Shown: positions 7,963 through 17,737, counted from the first letter of the stretch. The stretch is 64,000 nt of DNA from an uncultured Winogradskyella sp. (GCA_913055905.1 CAJXLB010000011.1:1-64000), one strand, 5' to 3'. Notes: a model not told the origin generated them from the letters alone. Program-made: numbers and translations.

Positions 7963-10536
7963 TTAAAATTGTTGTCCAATAATAAAGTGTGTTTCCCAAC
8001 CATTTGGGCCAACGGTACCTGGTACAGGGTCAAAACCATGACCAAAGTCTATACCTAATAAACCAAATGCAGGCATAAATATTCTTACCCCCAAACCAGC
8101 AGAACGGTTAAGGTTAAAAGGGTCAAATTCCCTAAAGCTATTAACGGAGGCACCAGCTTCTAAAAATGTTAGCGCATAGATCTTAGCTTGAGCACCAAGG
8201 GTTATAGGGTACCTTAGCTCCAATGAAAATTTGTTGTAAATGGACCCACCATCTTGAGAAGACAGCGATTGGTTAGGATAACCTCTTAGCTGTATTATTT
8301 CCCTACCATCTAAGGCAAAATTACCTAAACCGTCTCCACCAAGAAAGAACCTTTCAAATGGAATAATACCTCTATCTTGATTATAGGCGCCTAAAAATCC
8401 AAATTCTACACTTGGGCGCAGCACTAAATTTTTGGTAAGTTCGGTAAACCAATCTACCTTAAATTTGATTTTATAAAATTCTAACCAATTAAAGCGTTCT
8501 TGGTCAATTTCTCCAATTCTAGCAAAGTCTTCAGGGTCAGTTGGGTCTAATTGATCCCGTTCTTCTTTTAGGGCTTTATAGTCAACACCGTTGACTAAAG
8601 AATAAGGGAAACTGAATTTTAACGATGCCGAAAAATTAGACCCTCCAGTTGGATAAATAGGGTCTGTATACAGGTTATTCCTGCTCAAACCTATTGTATA
8701 GGATAAGTTATTGGAAGTACCGTCCCCGAAAGTAAATAAACCTGTGTTGTAATTTTGAAGGTCATAATGCTGGTAACTAAGCGCTTGTGATAGTAAGAAA
8801 TAATCATCTGGTTTGGTAAGACGTGTTGATAATCCAACTGTAAGACCAGTAATATTAAAGCGCCTACTACGATCGGCTCTCCTTGTTTGCGGGTTGAACA
8901 AAAATTGTCTCGAATGCGATATGGAAGTTGATAGTTGAAATGGCTTTTTGCCACCTAACCAGGGTTCGCTAAATGAAAAACTATACGTTTGAAAAAATTG
9001 ACTGGCCTGTAATCTTAAGGCTAAACTTTGGCCATCACCTCTTGGTACTGGCGTATAGGCCTCTTTGTCAAAGATGTCTTTTATAGCAAAATTATTGAAG
9101 GAAAGCCCTAATGTTCCTATAAACCCACCACCACCATAGCCTCCTTGAAGCTGTATCTGGCTAGACCCTTGTTCTACGACTTTGTAATCTATATCTAAAG
9201 TACCGTCAACCGGATTAGGATTTTTAATGTCTGGGGTTAATTGCTGGGCATCAAAAAAGCCTAATTGCCCTAATTCCCGTATCGTTCTAATGATATTGGA
9301 TTTTCTGTAAAGTTCGCCTGGTCTGGTTCGGAGTTCTCTGTAAATGACCTTATCGTTGGTAACATCATTCCCAGAAACCGTAACGTTGTTAAAATAGGCT
9401 GGTTTACCTTCAGAAATCCTAATTTCCATATCTATAACGTTGCCCTCTGCACTTACCTCTACAGGGTTTATGGTGGAGAACATGTATCCGTAATTTTGAT
9501 AGGCATTCGTTAGGTCGTCTGCATCTGGATTTTCTGTATTTGCTATTCGCTCTCTAAGCTCTACACCATTATAAGTGTCTCCTTTATTAATGCCTAATAA
9601 AGCACTTAATTGTTTGTCTGTATACACGGTATTTCCAACAAATGAAATATCACCAAAGGTATATTTCTCGCCTTCTTCAAGTTTTATATTAAGGCTAATG
9701 TTTTTGTCATCTAGGTAGATTATTGAGTCTGATATTATTCGAGCATCGCGATAACCATTTTCCTTGTATTTGTCTATTAAGCTTACAAGGTCTTCTTTAT
9801 AATCTTCCTCTATGTATTTAGAGCGCTTAAAAATTCGTATGGGATTTTTTTGCTTCGTGTTTTTCATAGCCTTACGAAGCTTGCTCGACTTTAACTTATC
9901 GTTACCTTCAAACGTAATTTTTTTGATTTTAACCTTTTCACCTCGGTCAATCTTAATCAACATATCAACCCGTTCTTTTTCTACGGAGTCAATTACCTCT
10001 GTGGTAACAATATTTACCTTGGTGTTTAGAAACCCTTTTTTCTTGTATTTGTTGGTAAGAAAGTTTTTGGTGTTAGCGATTAGGTTTTCCGTAACCTTTT
10101 GGCCTGCTTGAAGCTTATTTTCGTTAATGATTTCTTCCTTTTTGCCTTCTCTTATACCTGAGATGCTCAATTCTCTTAGTTCTGGGAGGTCAATAAGACG
10201 TATTTCTAGCGTAGCCGTGCTACCTTCTATATCTTTAAGGAAAATATCTATGTTGCTGAAGAGATTGGACTTCCAAAGTGTTTTTACTGCATTGGCTATT
10301 TTTTCACCTCCTATTTTTACTTCCGTATTCTTACGAAGTTTAGAATATGCAATAATCGTTTGTGGACTGAAATTTGTATTGCCCGTAACTACAATATCTT
10401 TTATGAGATAGGTCTTTCCATCTACGGCTTGTGCGTTAGCAGATAACGAGAGAAGCAATAAAGATGCCGTAAAAAAAAGCTTAGTAAAAAGTTTCAAAAG
10501 ATTATGCTTAGGTAAGTTGTTCGCTCGTTTTTCCAA
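7963..10536 (-). CDS. bamA: Outer membrane protein assembly factor BamA
   Basis: This 857-residue protein has a signal peptide (about 1-36, ...LSLSANAQ). POTRA repeats cover about 40-430 (for example LIKDIVVTGNTNFSPQTI and VKIKKITFEGNDKL), followed by an Omp85 beta barrel. The barrel has the conserved FFLGGDGLG and RGYPNQSLS region and a C-terminus ending in aromatic F. It inserts beta-barrel proteins into the outer membrane. Its start codon overlaps the end of uppS by 29 bases, and two OmpH chaperone genes follow, so the whole run is an envelope-biogenesis operon. Confidence 0.95.
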   Translation of the reverse strand: MEKRANNLPKHNLLKLFTKLFFTASLLLLSLSANAQAVDGKTYLIKDIVVTGNTNFSPQTIIAYSKLRKNTEVKIGGEKIANAVKTLWKSNLFSNIDIFLKDIEGSTATLEIRLIDLPELRELSISGIREGKKEEIINENKLQAGQKVTENLIANTKNFLTNKYKKKGFLNTKVNIVTTEVIDSVEKERVDMLIKIDRGEKVKIKKITFEGNDKLKSSKLRKAMKNTKQKNPIRIFKRSKYIEEDYKEDLVSLIDKYKENGYRDARIISDSIIYLDDKNISLNIKLEEGEKYTFGDISFVGNTVYTDKQLSALLGINKGDTYNGVELRERIANTENPDADDLTNAYQNYGYMFSTINPVEVSAEGNVIDMEIRISEGKPAYFNNVTVSGNDVTNDKVIYRELRTRPGELYRKSNIIRTIRELGQLGFFDAQQLTPDIKNPNPVDGTLDIDYKVVEQGSSQIQLQGGYGGGGFIGTLGLSFNNFAIKDIFDKEAYTPVPRGDGQSLALRLQASQFFQTYSFSFSEPWLGGKKPFQLSTSISHSRQFLFNPQTRRADRSRRFNITGLTVGLSTRLTKPDDYFLLSQALSYQHYDLQNYNTGLFTFGDGTSNNLSYTIGLSRNNLYTDPIYPTGGSNFSASLKFSFPYSLVNGVDYKALKEERDQLDPTDPEDFARIGEIDQERFNWLEFYKIKFKVDWFTELTKNLVLRPSVEFGFLGAYNQDRGIIPFERFFLGGDGLGNFALDGREIIQLRGYPNQSLSSQDGGSIYNKFSLELRYPITLGAQAKIYALTFLEAGASVNSFREFDPFNLNRSAGLGVRIFMPAFGLLGIDFGHGFDPVPGTVGPNGWETHFIIGQQF

Positions 10537-11248
10537 ATCGTCGTTCTCTGTTTTGATATGTTATGAGAGCTTTGTACAGATTTTCTTTTTTAAAATCCGG
10601 CCACAAAATATCAGTAAAATATAGTTCTGCGTAAGCAATTTGCCACAACAAAAAATTACTTATTCGTTGCTCACCACTTGTTCTAATAAGCAGGTCTACG
10701 TCGGGTAAATTTTGCGTGTAAAGATGCTTATTAATAATTGATTCATCAATACTTTCGGGTGAAATTATATTATTTTTAACTTTAAGAGACAATTCTTTTA
10801 TCACCTTCACTATTTCTTCCCTAGAGCCATAGCTTAGAGCAAGGGTTAAGGTCATGTTGGTATTGTCTTTTGTTTTCTCAATAACATCCTGTAGCTCTTC
10901 ATAAGCTTTGTTGGGTAGGTCTTTTAAACAACCTATAGCGCTAAGTTTTATATTATTGTCTTGCAAGGTTTTAATTTCCTTTTTCAAGGACCTTACGAGT
11001 AATTTCATAAGAGTTTGAACTTCTAACTTTGGTCTTTTCCAGTTTTCTGTAGAAAACGCATAAAGCGTAAGGTTTTTAATACCAAGTTCTGCGCTAGCTT
11101 CAACGGCTTCCCTAACGGCTTTGGTCCCATTTTCATGGCCCATAACGCGCACCAAACCTTTTTGTTTGGCCCAACGACCATTACCATCCATGATAATTGC
11201 AACATGGTTGGGAAGTTTCTCTTTTACTATTTGGTCTTTCAAGCTCAT
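10508..11248 (-). CDS. uppS: Isoprenyl transferase (undecaprenyl diphosphate synthase)
   Basis: With the ATG at 11246-11248 the product is 246 residues and starts MSLKDQIVKEKLP. A longer frame from 11281 would overlap the preceding gene and add 11 non-family residues. The signature HVAIIMDGNGRWAK (catalytic D21) and the C-terminal DLLIRTSGEQRISNFLLWQ with YAELYF and WPDF identify the cis-prenyltransferase. It makes the C55 lipid carrier for peptidoglycan and other surface glycans. It starts 1 base after the DUF6089 stop and overlaps bamA at its 3' end. Confidence 0.95.
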   Translation of the reverse strand: MSLKDQIVKEKLPNHVAIIMDGNGRWAKQKGLVRVMGHENGTKAVREAVEASAELGIKNLTLYAFSTENWKRPKLEVQTLMKLLVRSLKKEIKTLQDNNIKLSAIGCLKDLPNKAYEELQDVIEKTKDNTNMTLTLALSYGSREEIVKVIKELSLKVKNNIISPESIDESIINKHLYTQNLPDVDLLIRTSGEQRISNFLLWQIAYAELYFTDILWPDFKKENLYKALITYQNRERRFGKTSEQLT

Positions 11249-11249
11249 A

Positions 11250-11939
11250 TTAAAATCCGCAATAACACGGTCTGCGGCCAAAGGTATACGTTAATGTGAT
11301 ACCAGAAAACACATACCAGTCATTGCTATTTGTATTACCAAAGCTGAATGCCTCTCTAGACTCGGCATCTGGTACGCTACCGTCCAATTCATCAGAAAAG
11401 GTATAGCGCGCACCGATTTCTGCTGCCAATACCAAATGATTGGAAATATTGGTTTTGTACCCTAGAACAATTGGTATGCCATAAGCCCAGCTACTTGTGT
11501 TTTCTGAGGTATAATCGCCATTTTGATTAAAAAAATAGTTATCGTGATTGGCCATTGTAATACCAGAATATAAATAGGGTGTTCCTTTAATGCCACTCGT
11601 GTGCAAATCGAAATCAAAAAACGTAAATTCCATTCCAGCCGAAATCTCTAGAATGCTCACGTTGAAATCGTAACCTCGTTGTACGCGACGTGGGTCGTCT
11701 GATTTGCTATCATTTCCCTCTAAATCCGAAAAAATAATGGATGCTCTAAAGCAGTGTCTAGGGCTGCGATTCCATTTAAATACACCACCTATAGCCAATT
11801 GGTTGGGCGAGATATAATTTGTAGCACCGACATCGCCAATAAAGTTACTTCCGCCAGCAAAAATTCCAACTTCATAAATTTGAGAAACAATAGATTGGCT
11901 CATGAAAATGCTTAATACTAAAATTAAAATTAATCTCAT
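11250..11939 (-). CDS. DUF6089 family outer-membrane barrel-like protein
   Basis: I take the ATG at 11937-11939, which gives a signal peptide (MRLILILVLSIFMSQSIVSQ). The longer frame from 11999 lacks one. The 229-residue product begins IYEVGIFAGGSNFIGDVG and alternates amphipathic strands with glycine turns. It ends in a strand (SGITLTYTFGRR) followed by a short Cys-containing tail, CYCGF. This matches the DUF6089 family, small barrels encoded beside uppS-bamA in flavobacteria. The function is not established. The conserved location suggests an envelope role. Confidence 0.82.
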   Translation of the reverse strand: MRLILILVLSIFMSQSIVSQIYEVGIFAGGSNFIGDVGATNYISPNQLAIGGVFKWNRSPRHCFRASIIFSDLEGNDSKSDDPRRVQRGYDFNVSILEISAGMEFTFFDFDLHTSGIKGTPYLYSGITMANHDNYFFNQNGDYTSENTSSWAYGIPIVLGYKTNISNHLVLAAEIGARYTFSDELDGSVPDAESREAFSFGNTNSNDWYVFSGITLTYTFGRRPCYCGF

Positions 11940-12038
11940 ACGATTTTCAAAGTTTGCAAATATAACAATTCTTGTTAGCCAACAGTAATTTGGCTCCAAT
12001 TGTCTATGAGATAAACAGTTTTTATAGGTAATTATTGT

Positions 12039-12917
12039 CTAATTTCTTCGATCTTCTCCCCAAAGTAATTTTTTGCGCAGGGTATCTAGGAATGTTTCAT
12101 GTGGAAGTTCAATCATTTTAATGGTAAAGTCGGCCTTATTAACATAAACTGTAGTGCTATTGGGAAGCGTAACAATTCTTGAGTCCAAGGACATTAAAAA
12201 GTGATCTTCCCGACCATCTATTTTAAAGGAAATTGCTGTAGTATCTGGTATAACCAAAGGTCTGGCGCTGAGGTTATGAGGCGCAATAGGGGTGAGGACA
12301 AAATTCTTTGCGTCAGGCGCAATTACCGGACCGCCACAGCTCAAAGAATAACCCGTTGACCCCGTTGGTGTTGAGAGTATCAATCCATCAGCCCAGTATG
12401 AGGTTAAATATTCATCATTAAGATGGGTTTCTACGGTAATCATGGAGGTGGTGTTCTTGCGGCTAACAGCAACTTCATTAAAGGCAAAATTAATAGCCTC
12501 AATCTCGCTATTGGCGGGAACTGTTTTTACGCTGAGTAAGGTTCGCTCAGAAATTTTATACTTCCCCTCGAAAATCAGTGGCAAAATCCTAGGAATTTCT
12601 TCTGTTTGTACTGTAGCCAAAAAACCCAATCTACCTGTATTTATTCCAATTATTGGAATGTTATAATCCCTGACAAAAGTTATGGCTCTCAAAATGGTGC
12701 CGTCACCGCCAATGCTAACCAATAAGTCAAAACTTTTATCGAGAACCGTAAAGCTTTTGATTGTATCCCTCTTTAAAACCGAATCATCTTGAAGTTTAAG
12801 AAACTCGGATTCAACATAGATATCTGCCTCATACATGTTAAGCTCTTGGGCTAATGCATTAAAGGCCGTCTGGGAGGATTCCTTAGCATAGGTCTGACCG
12901 TAAACAGCTATCTTCAT
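12039..12917 (-). CDS. nadK: NAD kinase
   Basis: This 292-residue cytoplasmic enzyme phosphorylates NAD to NADP. It shows the GGDGT motif (VSIGGDGTILRA), the GINTGRLGFLA loop, the NEVAVSR motif and the conserved block STPTGSTGYSLSCGGPV. It is separated from the upstream CBS-domain gene by only 2 bases, so the two are co-transcribed. Confidence 0.96.
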   Translation of the reverse strand: MKIAVYGQTYAKESSQTAFNALAQELNMYEADIYVESEFLKLQDDSVLKRDTIKSFTVLDKSFDLLVSIGGDGTILRAITFVRDYNIPIIGINTGRLGFLATVQTEEIPRILPLIFEGKYKISERTLLSVKTVPANSEIEAINFAFNEVAVSRKNTTSMITVETHLNDEYLTSYWADGLILSTPTGSTGYSLSCGGPVIAPDAKNFVLTPIAPHNLSARPLVIPDTTAISFKIDGREDHFLMSLDSRIVTLPNSTTVYVNKADFTIKMIELPHETFLDTLRKKLLWGEDRRN

Positions 12918-12919
12918 TC

Positions 12920-13582
12920 CTAAATGTTTAGGTATTTATCTAAGTACTTTGAGCGTTCTTTTAAACTCTCTAAATAAGAATCTTCCTCGTGTCCAGAAAT
13001 TATGGTATAGCTGTACCGTCTAAAGGTTTGGATGATTTCATTTAGACTTTTATTGGCAACTTTAATGGTAATGCTTGCCAAGTCGCCATCCATTTTTGAA
13101 ATAAATGCACCTAATAGTTTAGCGTCATTGGATTCAACAATTTGGCTGATCTCACTAAACGAGTAATCGTGTATGCCTTTTTCAACAATTAGGATACCGC
13201 CAGGCTCTGCAAAAAAGGGCGTTTCATTGAAAAGGTGCATGACATCATTAAGTTCGTAATACCCTAAGTATGTGTTTTCCTTATTGAGTACAGGCATGAT
13301 ATTACTGTCGTTTTGAGCAAAAGCTTCAAGAACGTCCAGCCAGTTGGTGGTATCTCTTACAAAAAAACCTTCTACAGCGTAACTACAGTCTTTGATGGAT
13401 TTATCGCCATCAAAACAATGTGCGTCCGTTTCAGAAATACAACCCATGTAAACACCTTGATTCTGAATAGGAATATGTGAGTAGGTCAACTGATTGAATG
13501 CCAATTGCAAATCACTTATTTTATCATCAATACCAAGTGGTTTAATGTCGTTTATGATATATTCCTGTAGCTGTAATTCCAT
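12920..13582 (-). CDS. CBS-domain protein encoded with nadK
   Basis: This 220-residue soluble protein has two CBS motifs in its N-terminal 140 residues (about 15-70 and 75-130; GVYMGCISETDAHCF and IMPVLNKENTYLGYYE are the paired elements). A C-terminal part resembles an ACT-like fold (GGILIVEKGIHDYSFSEISQIVE). CBS pairs bind adenine nucleotides. Next to NAD kinase it could tie activity to energy or cofactor state, but that is an inference. It is divergent from pdxJ. Confidence 0.85.
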   Translation of the reverse strand: MELQLQEYIINDIKPLGIDDKISDLQLAFNQLTYSHIPIQNQGVYMGCISETDAHCFDGDKSIKDCSYAVEGFFVRDTTNWLDVLEAFAQNDSNIMPVLNKENTYLGYYELNDVMHLFNETPFFAEPGGILIVEKGIHDYSFSEISQIVESNDAKLLGAFISKMDGDLASITIKVANKSLNEIIQTFRRYSYTIISGHEEDSYLESLKERSKYLDKYLNI

Positions 13583-13641
13583 AGTGCTCTTTCTGCCTGC
13601 AAATTAATCAAAATTAACCAGAATATAAGGGATACGCTTTG

Positions 13642-13649
13642 TATTTTTG
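13642..13649 (+). promoter_or_regulatory. Candidate -7 element upstream of pdxJ
   Basis: TATTTTTG matches the Bacteroidota -7 consensus TAnnTTTG and lies 20 bases before the pdxJ ATG. I see no convincing TTG at the usual distance upstream, so only the -7 box is supported. Confidence 0.4.
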
Positions 13650-13669
13650 CGTTTGAAAACTCATTACGG

Positions 13670-14383
13670 ATGACAAAATTAAGTGTTAACATAAATAAGA
13701 TTGCAACACTGCGAAATAGTAGAGGAGGAGATGTGCCCAACGTTGTTCAATTTGCAAAGGATGTTCAAAGGTTCGGAGCAGAAGGTGTAACAGTGCACCC
13801 AAGACCAGATGAGCGCCACATTCGCTATCAAGATGTTTATGATTTAAAACCTGAGGTCTATACCGAATTCAACATAGAAGGCAACCCAATACCAAAGTTT
13901 ATAGATATGGTGTTAGAGGTAAGGCCAACTCAGGTAACACTTGTGCCAGATGCAGAGGATGCCATAACCTCGAATGCTGGCTGGGACACCCTAAAACACA
14001 AAGCGTTTTTATCCGAGGTAATCTCCGAGTTTAAAGCTAATGGTATTAGGACTTCTATTTTTGTAGACCCAGAGTTACATCAAATAGAAGGGGCAAAAGC
14101 CACTGGGACGGATCGTATAGAACTTTACACGGAGGCTTATGCGCATCAATACAAGATTGGCAACAAAAAGGGTATTGAGCCGTACATGGAGTGTGCTGGT
14201 TTAGCCAATTCATTACAGCTTGGAATAAATGCGGGACACGATTTATCTCTGGATAATATTAAATTCTTCAAGGAGAACATCACAGGTTTACTTGAGGTAT
14301 CTATTGGGCACGCTTTAATAGCAGAGAGCCTTTACTTTGGTATTGAGAATGTCATTCAAATGTATTTACACCGACTACAATGA
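13670..14383 (+). CDS. pdxJ: Pyridoxine 5'-phosphate synthase
   Basis: This 237-residue TIM-barrel enzyme condenses 3-amino-2-oxopropyl phosphate with deoxyxylulose 5-phosphate in DXP-dependent vitamin B6 synthesis. Family motifs are LSVNINKIATLRNSRGG, VTVHPRPDERHI, EFNIEGNP, TLVPD, SIFVDPE and INAGHDL. Its stop overlaps the start of the next gene by 4 bases. The upstream region carries a TAnnTTTG box. Confidence 0.96.
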   Translation: MTKLSVNINKIATLRNSRGGDVPNVVQFAKDVQRFGAEGVTVHPRPDERHIRYQDVYDLKPEVYTEFNIEGNPIPKFIDMVLEVRPTQVTLVPDAEDAITSNAGWDTLKHKAFLSEVISEFKANGIRTSIFVDPELHQIEGAKATGTDRIELYTEAYAHQYKIGNKKGIEPYMECAGLANSLQLGINAGHDLSLDNIKFFKENITGLLEVSIGHALIAESLYFGIENVIQMYLHRLQ

Positions 14384-15144
14384 TTTTACATTCTAACATT
14401 TTTGGAAGCGGCACACCCTTTGTGATTTTGCATGGTTTCTTGGGCATGGGTGATAACTGGAAAACTTTAGGAAAACGTTTTGCTGAGAGTGGTTTGGAGG
14501 TTCATTTGGTAGACCAGAGAAATCACGGCAGGAGTTTTCATTCAGACGAGTTTGATTACGAGCTAATGTCTAAAGATCTAAAGGCTTATTGCAACCATCA
14601 TCAATTAAAAGACATCATTTTGTTAGGCCATAGCATGGGAGGAAAGACTGCTATGTTTTTTGCAACCCAACATCCAGATATGGTGTCTAAATTGATTGTG
14701 GCCGATATTTCACCACGTTATTACCCAGTACATCACGATGCTATTTTACACGGCTTGTCTCAATTGGATTTTTCTGAAATAACATCACGGACAGAAGCAG
14801 ATGAAGCCTTAAGTAAATTCATAGATCATGAAGGGATACGACTATTCTTGCTCAAAAATTTATATTGGGTAGAAAAAGGGCAGCTGGGATTGCGTCTTAA
14901 CTTAAAAGCCCTAACCGAGCACGTGGCAGAAGTTGGTGAGAGTTTGCCTAAGCATGCTGTATTCAACAAGGATACACTTTTTTTAAGGGGTGACCAATCA
15001 GAATATATTGGTCCTTCAGATGAATTGATTATAAGTCAGCATTTCCCAAATTCAAAAATAGTGACCATTCCAAACGCTGGCCACTGGTTGCATGCCGAAA
15101 ATCCCGATGCATTTTTTAAAGCTGTGATACATTTTGTATCTTGA
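14380..15144 (+). CDS. Alpha/beta-fold hydrolase (YbfF-like esterase)
   Basis: This 254-residue cytoplasmic protein has the oxyanion-loop motif LHGFLGMGDNW, the DQRNHGRSFH region and the nucleophile elbow GHSMGGK. A later acid (in FLRGDQSEYI) and the terminal histidine (NAGHWLHAE) complete a Ser-Asp-His triad. It resembles YbfF-type acyl-CoA/short-chain esterases. The substrate cannot be read from sequence. It overlaps pdxJ by 4 bases, so the two are translationally coupled. Confidence 0.88.
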   Translation: MILHSNIFGSGTPFVILHGFLGMGDNWKTLGKRFAESGLEVHLVDQRNHGRSFHSDEFDYELMSKDLKAYCNHHQLKDIILLGHSMGGKTAMFFATQHPDMVSKLIVADISPRYYPVHHDAILHGLSQLDFSEITSRTEADEALSKFIDHEGIRLFLLKNLYWVEKGQLGLRLNLKALTEHVAEVGESLPKHAVFNKDTLFLRGDQSEYIGPSDELIISQHFPNSKIVTIPNAGHWLHAENPDAFFKAVIHFVS

Positions 15145-15166
15145 GGTCAAACTAAACAATAAATCA

Positions 15167-15514
15167 ATGAATCTTATACTTCGACTTTTAATTAACGCTT
15201 TTGCCGTTTTAGTATTGGCGTATCTTTTAGAAGGTATTGCCGTAGATGGTTATTTAGGAGCAATCATCGTTGCAGTTGTATTGGCAATTCTCAATGTACT
15301 GGTAAAGCCATTATTGATTCTCTTTACGCTTCCAGCCACAATATTGACGCTTGGTTTGTTCCTTTTTGTTATCAATGCGCTTATTGTTATGCTGGCCGAT
15401 AAATTAGTGGACGGATTTAGTGTAGCGAACTTTTGGTGGGCACTACTCTTTAGTGTCTTATTATCGATACTTCAGTCCTTTTTGCAGAGCTTCTTTAAAG
15501 AAGAGCAAACCTAG
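15167..15514 (+). CDS. Phage holin family (YvlD-like) four-helix membrane protein
   Basis: I take the ATG at 15167-15169, which gives MNLILRLLINAFAVLVLAYL. A longer frame from 15134 would overlap the hydrolase stop and adds a polar leader. The 115-residue product has four hydrophobic segments with short loops (GIAVDGY, NVLVKPLLIL), the pattern of the family named phage_holin_4_2/YvlD. Despite the name it is a normal chromosomal protein; no phage genes are nearby. The function is unknown. Confidence 0.82.
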   Translation: MNLILRLLINAFAVLVLAYLLEGIAVDGYLGAIIVAVVLAILNVLVKPLLILFTLPATILTLGLFLFVINALIVMLADKLVDGFSVANFWWALLFSVLLSILQSFLQSFFKEEQT

Positions 15515-15540
15515 TTCGCTTTCAGACACTTAAAATATTG

Positions 15541-15568
15541 TTGGGTTGTAAAATTTATCGTAATTTTG
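15541..15568 (+). promoter_or_regulatory. Bacteroidota-type promoter upstream of tig
   Basis: TTG at 15541-15543 and TAATTTTG at 15561-15568 (17-base spacer) fit the flavobacterial TTG-N17-23-TAnnTTTG promoter. The trigger factor ATG is 24 bases further on. Confidence 0.6.
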
Positions 15569-15592
15569 CAGCCCAATTTTAGTTAAAACAAG

Positions 15593-16915
15593 ATGAATAT
15601 TACAAGAGAGAACAGCGATGCTTTAAATGCGGTTGTCAAAGTAGAGATTACTAAAGACGATTATAGCGAGAAGGTAGAAAAGGTACTATCTGATTATCGT
15701 AAGTCTGCAAACATACCAGGATTTAGAAAAGGCCATGTGCCTATGAGCTTAGTTAAGAAGCAATACGGTAAAGCGGTCCTAGTAGATGAGGTGAACAAAT
15801 TGCTTCAGGATGCTATTAGTAAATATTTAGTTGAAGAAAAATTAGATGTTCTAGGCAATCCCCTTCCAAAACCTCAAGACGATTTAGACTGGGATGCAGA
15901 TGCCTTCTCTTTTGAATTTGAGCTTGGTTTGGCACCAGAATTCGATGTGAAATTAAAAGGCAAAAAAGCCATAACCCATTACAATATTGTTGCTGATGAC
16001 AAAATGATAAATGAGCAAGTTGAGCACTTACAGAAGCAATACGGAAAGCTAATTCCGCAGGACGAGGTGGCAGAGGATTCAGAAATTACCGGTAAGTTTT
16101 CTAATGAAGAGGAAGGTATAGAGAATGTAGCCACGTTTACTATAGATAAAATTAAAGGGAAAACCAATACCAAGAAATTTGTTGGCGCCAAAGTTGGAGA
16201 TGTCATTAGTCTAAAAACAAAAGGTCTGTTCAATGATGATCATGACCTCATGACGTATTTAAAAGTTTCCCATGATGATGCACATGGTTTAGATGTTGAA
16301 GTGAATTTTGAAGTGTCCGAAATCAATAAACGTGAGTTGGCCGATTTAGATCAAGACTTGTTTGATAAATTGTTTGGTGAAGGAAAAGTAACCACCGTGA
16401 CCGAATTGAAGGAGCGCATAAAAACAGATTCCGAAAAACAATTTGCCCAGCAAAGTGACCAGAAACTATTAAATGACGTTACGGAATATCTAATAGAGAG
16501 CACTAAGTTTGATTTGCCTGCAGAATTCCTTCAAAAATGGATGCAAACCTCTGGTGAAGAACCTATGGATGAAGAGCAAGCCAAATCAGAATACGAAAAA
16601 TCTGAGAAAGGCATTAGATATCAGCTCATAGAAGGTAAACTAATTCAAGACAATAACCTTCAGGTTCAGTTTGACGAATTGAAATCTTATGCCATGGATA
16701 TGATAAAAGGACAGATGGCGCAATTCGGACAAATGAACCCTTCAGAAAAAGAGTTGGAAGATATCGCGGCAAGGATTTTATCCAATCAAGATGAAGTAAA
16801 GCGTCTGTCTGAACAATTAATGAGCCAAAAACTATTAAACCTTTATAAAGCTGAGGCCAACCTAAAGGCCAAGGAAATCACTTATAATGATTTTGTAAAG
16901 GAGTTTTACAGTTAA
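15593..16915 (+). CDS. tig: Trigger factor
   Basis: This 440-residue ribosome-associated chaperone starts MNITRENSDALNAVVKVEI and contains the ribosome-docking signature GFRKGHVP (around residue 43-50). A divergent FKBP-like middle domain covers about 155-240, and a long helical C-terminal region follows. The middle domain lacks clear PPIase active-site residues, as is common in Bacteroidota trigger factors. The gene is followed by a terminator and then clpP-clpX, the usual bacterial order tig-clpP-clpX. Confidence 0.93.
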   Translation: MNITRENSDALNAVVKVEITKDDYSEKVEKVLSDYRKSANIPGFRKGHVPMSLVKKQYGKAVLVDEVNKLLQDAISKYLVEEKLDVLGNPLPKPQDDLDWDADAFSFEFELGLAPEFDVKLKGKKAITHYNIVADDKMINEQVEHLQKQYGKLIPQDEVAEDSEITGKFSNEEEGIENVATFTIDKIKGKTNTKKFVGAKVGDVISLKTKGLFNDDHDLMTYLKVSHDDAHGLDVEVNFEVSEINKRELADLDQDLFDKLFGEGKVTTVTELKERIKTDSEKQFAQQSDQKLLNDVTEYLIESTKFDLPAEFLQKWMQTSGEEPMDEEQAKSEYEKSEKGIRYQLIEGKLIQDNNLQVQFDELKSYAMDMIKGQMAQFGQMNPSEKELEDIAARILSNQDEVKRLSEQLMSQKLLNLYKAEANLKAKEITYNDFVKEFYS

Positions 16916-16945
16916 TCGTTCTGTAAAAATATTAGTATCTTTAGG

Positions 16946-16977
16946 GCGTAAAACGATGAAGTTTTGCGCTTTTTTTT
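16946..16977 (+). terminator. Rho-independent terminator after tig
   Basis: Arms GCGTAAAAC (16946-16954) and GTTTTGCGC (16961-16969) pair with one G-T wobble across a 6-base loop, followed by eight T. It separates tig from clpP. Confidence 0.8.
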
Positions 16978-17062
16978 GATAGAAAATTAGGTTGTTGTCA
17001 GATTACTGATTTGGCAACACAACAAGTTGAATAACAAACAATAATTTAAGCATAAAACATAT

Positions 17063-17737
17063 ATGAACTACGGGAAAGAGTTTGAAAAATTTGCTACTAA
17101 AGACCAAGGTGTAAATAGTCTTTATTTTGATAAGGTCATAACAAGTATGTACCCTACAAACCTAACACCAAATATTATTGAGGAGCGCCAGATGAATGCT
17201 GTTGCTATGGACGTATTCTCAAGATTAATGATGGACCGCATTATTTTTTTAGGCACAGGAGTTAATGACCAGGTCGCCAATATCATTCAGGCGCAGCTGT
17301 TATTCCTTCAAAGTGTAGATGCGTCCAAGGATATTCAGATTTATATCAATTCTCCAGGCGGCAGTGTTTATGCAGGTCTTGGAATTTACGATACCATGCA
17401 ATTTGTAAAACCAGATGTTGCTACAATCTGTACTGGGATTGCTGCATCTATGGCAGCTGTGCTTTTGTGTGCAGGAGAGAAAGGAAAACGCTCTGCCTTG
17501 AAACATTCCCGAGTAATGATTCACCAGCCTATGAGCGGAACACAGGGTCAGGTTTCAGATATGGAGATTGCAGTAAAGGAAACTATAAAGGTAAAAGAGG
17601 AATTGTATACCATAATTTCAAACCACTCGGGTCAAACCTATGAACAAGTGGAGAAAGATTCTGATAGAGATTATTGGATGAGATCTAATGAAGCATTAGA
17701 TTATGGTATGATTGATGAAGTTTTAGAGCGTAAGTAA
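17063..17737 (+). CDS. clpP: ATP-dependent Clp protease proteolytic subunit
   Basis: This 224-residue serine protease subunit has catalytic S129 (GIAASMAA) and H154 (VMIHQPM); the aspartate of the triad lies later. The handle and oxyanion region INSPGGSVYAGLGIYD is intact. Fourteen subunits form the barrel that degrades substrates unfolded by ClpX, encoded 45 bases downstream. Confidence 0.97.
   Translation: MNYGKEFEKFATKDQGVNSLYFDKVITSMYPTNLTPNIIEERQMNAVAMDVFSRLMMDRIIFLGTGVNDQVANIIQAQLLFLQSVDASKDIQIYINSPGGSVYAGLGIYDTMQFVKPDVATICTGIAASMAAVLLCAGEKGKRSALKHSRVMIHQPMSGTQGQVSDMEIAVKETIKVKEELYTIISNHSGQTYEQVEKDSDRDYWMRSNEALDYGMIDEVLERK

Noticed and set aside
15167-15514. Holin-family protein as a sign of prophage
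   Set aside because: The neighbours are pdxJ, a hydrolase and tig; no phage structural, integrase or lysis genes are present. The family name is historical.
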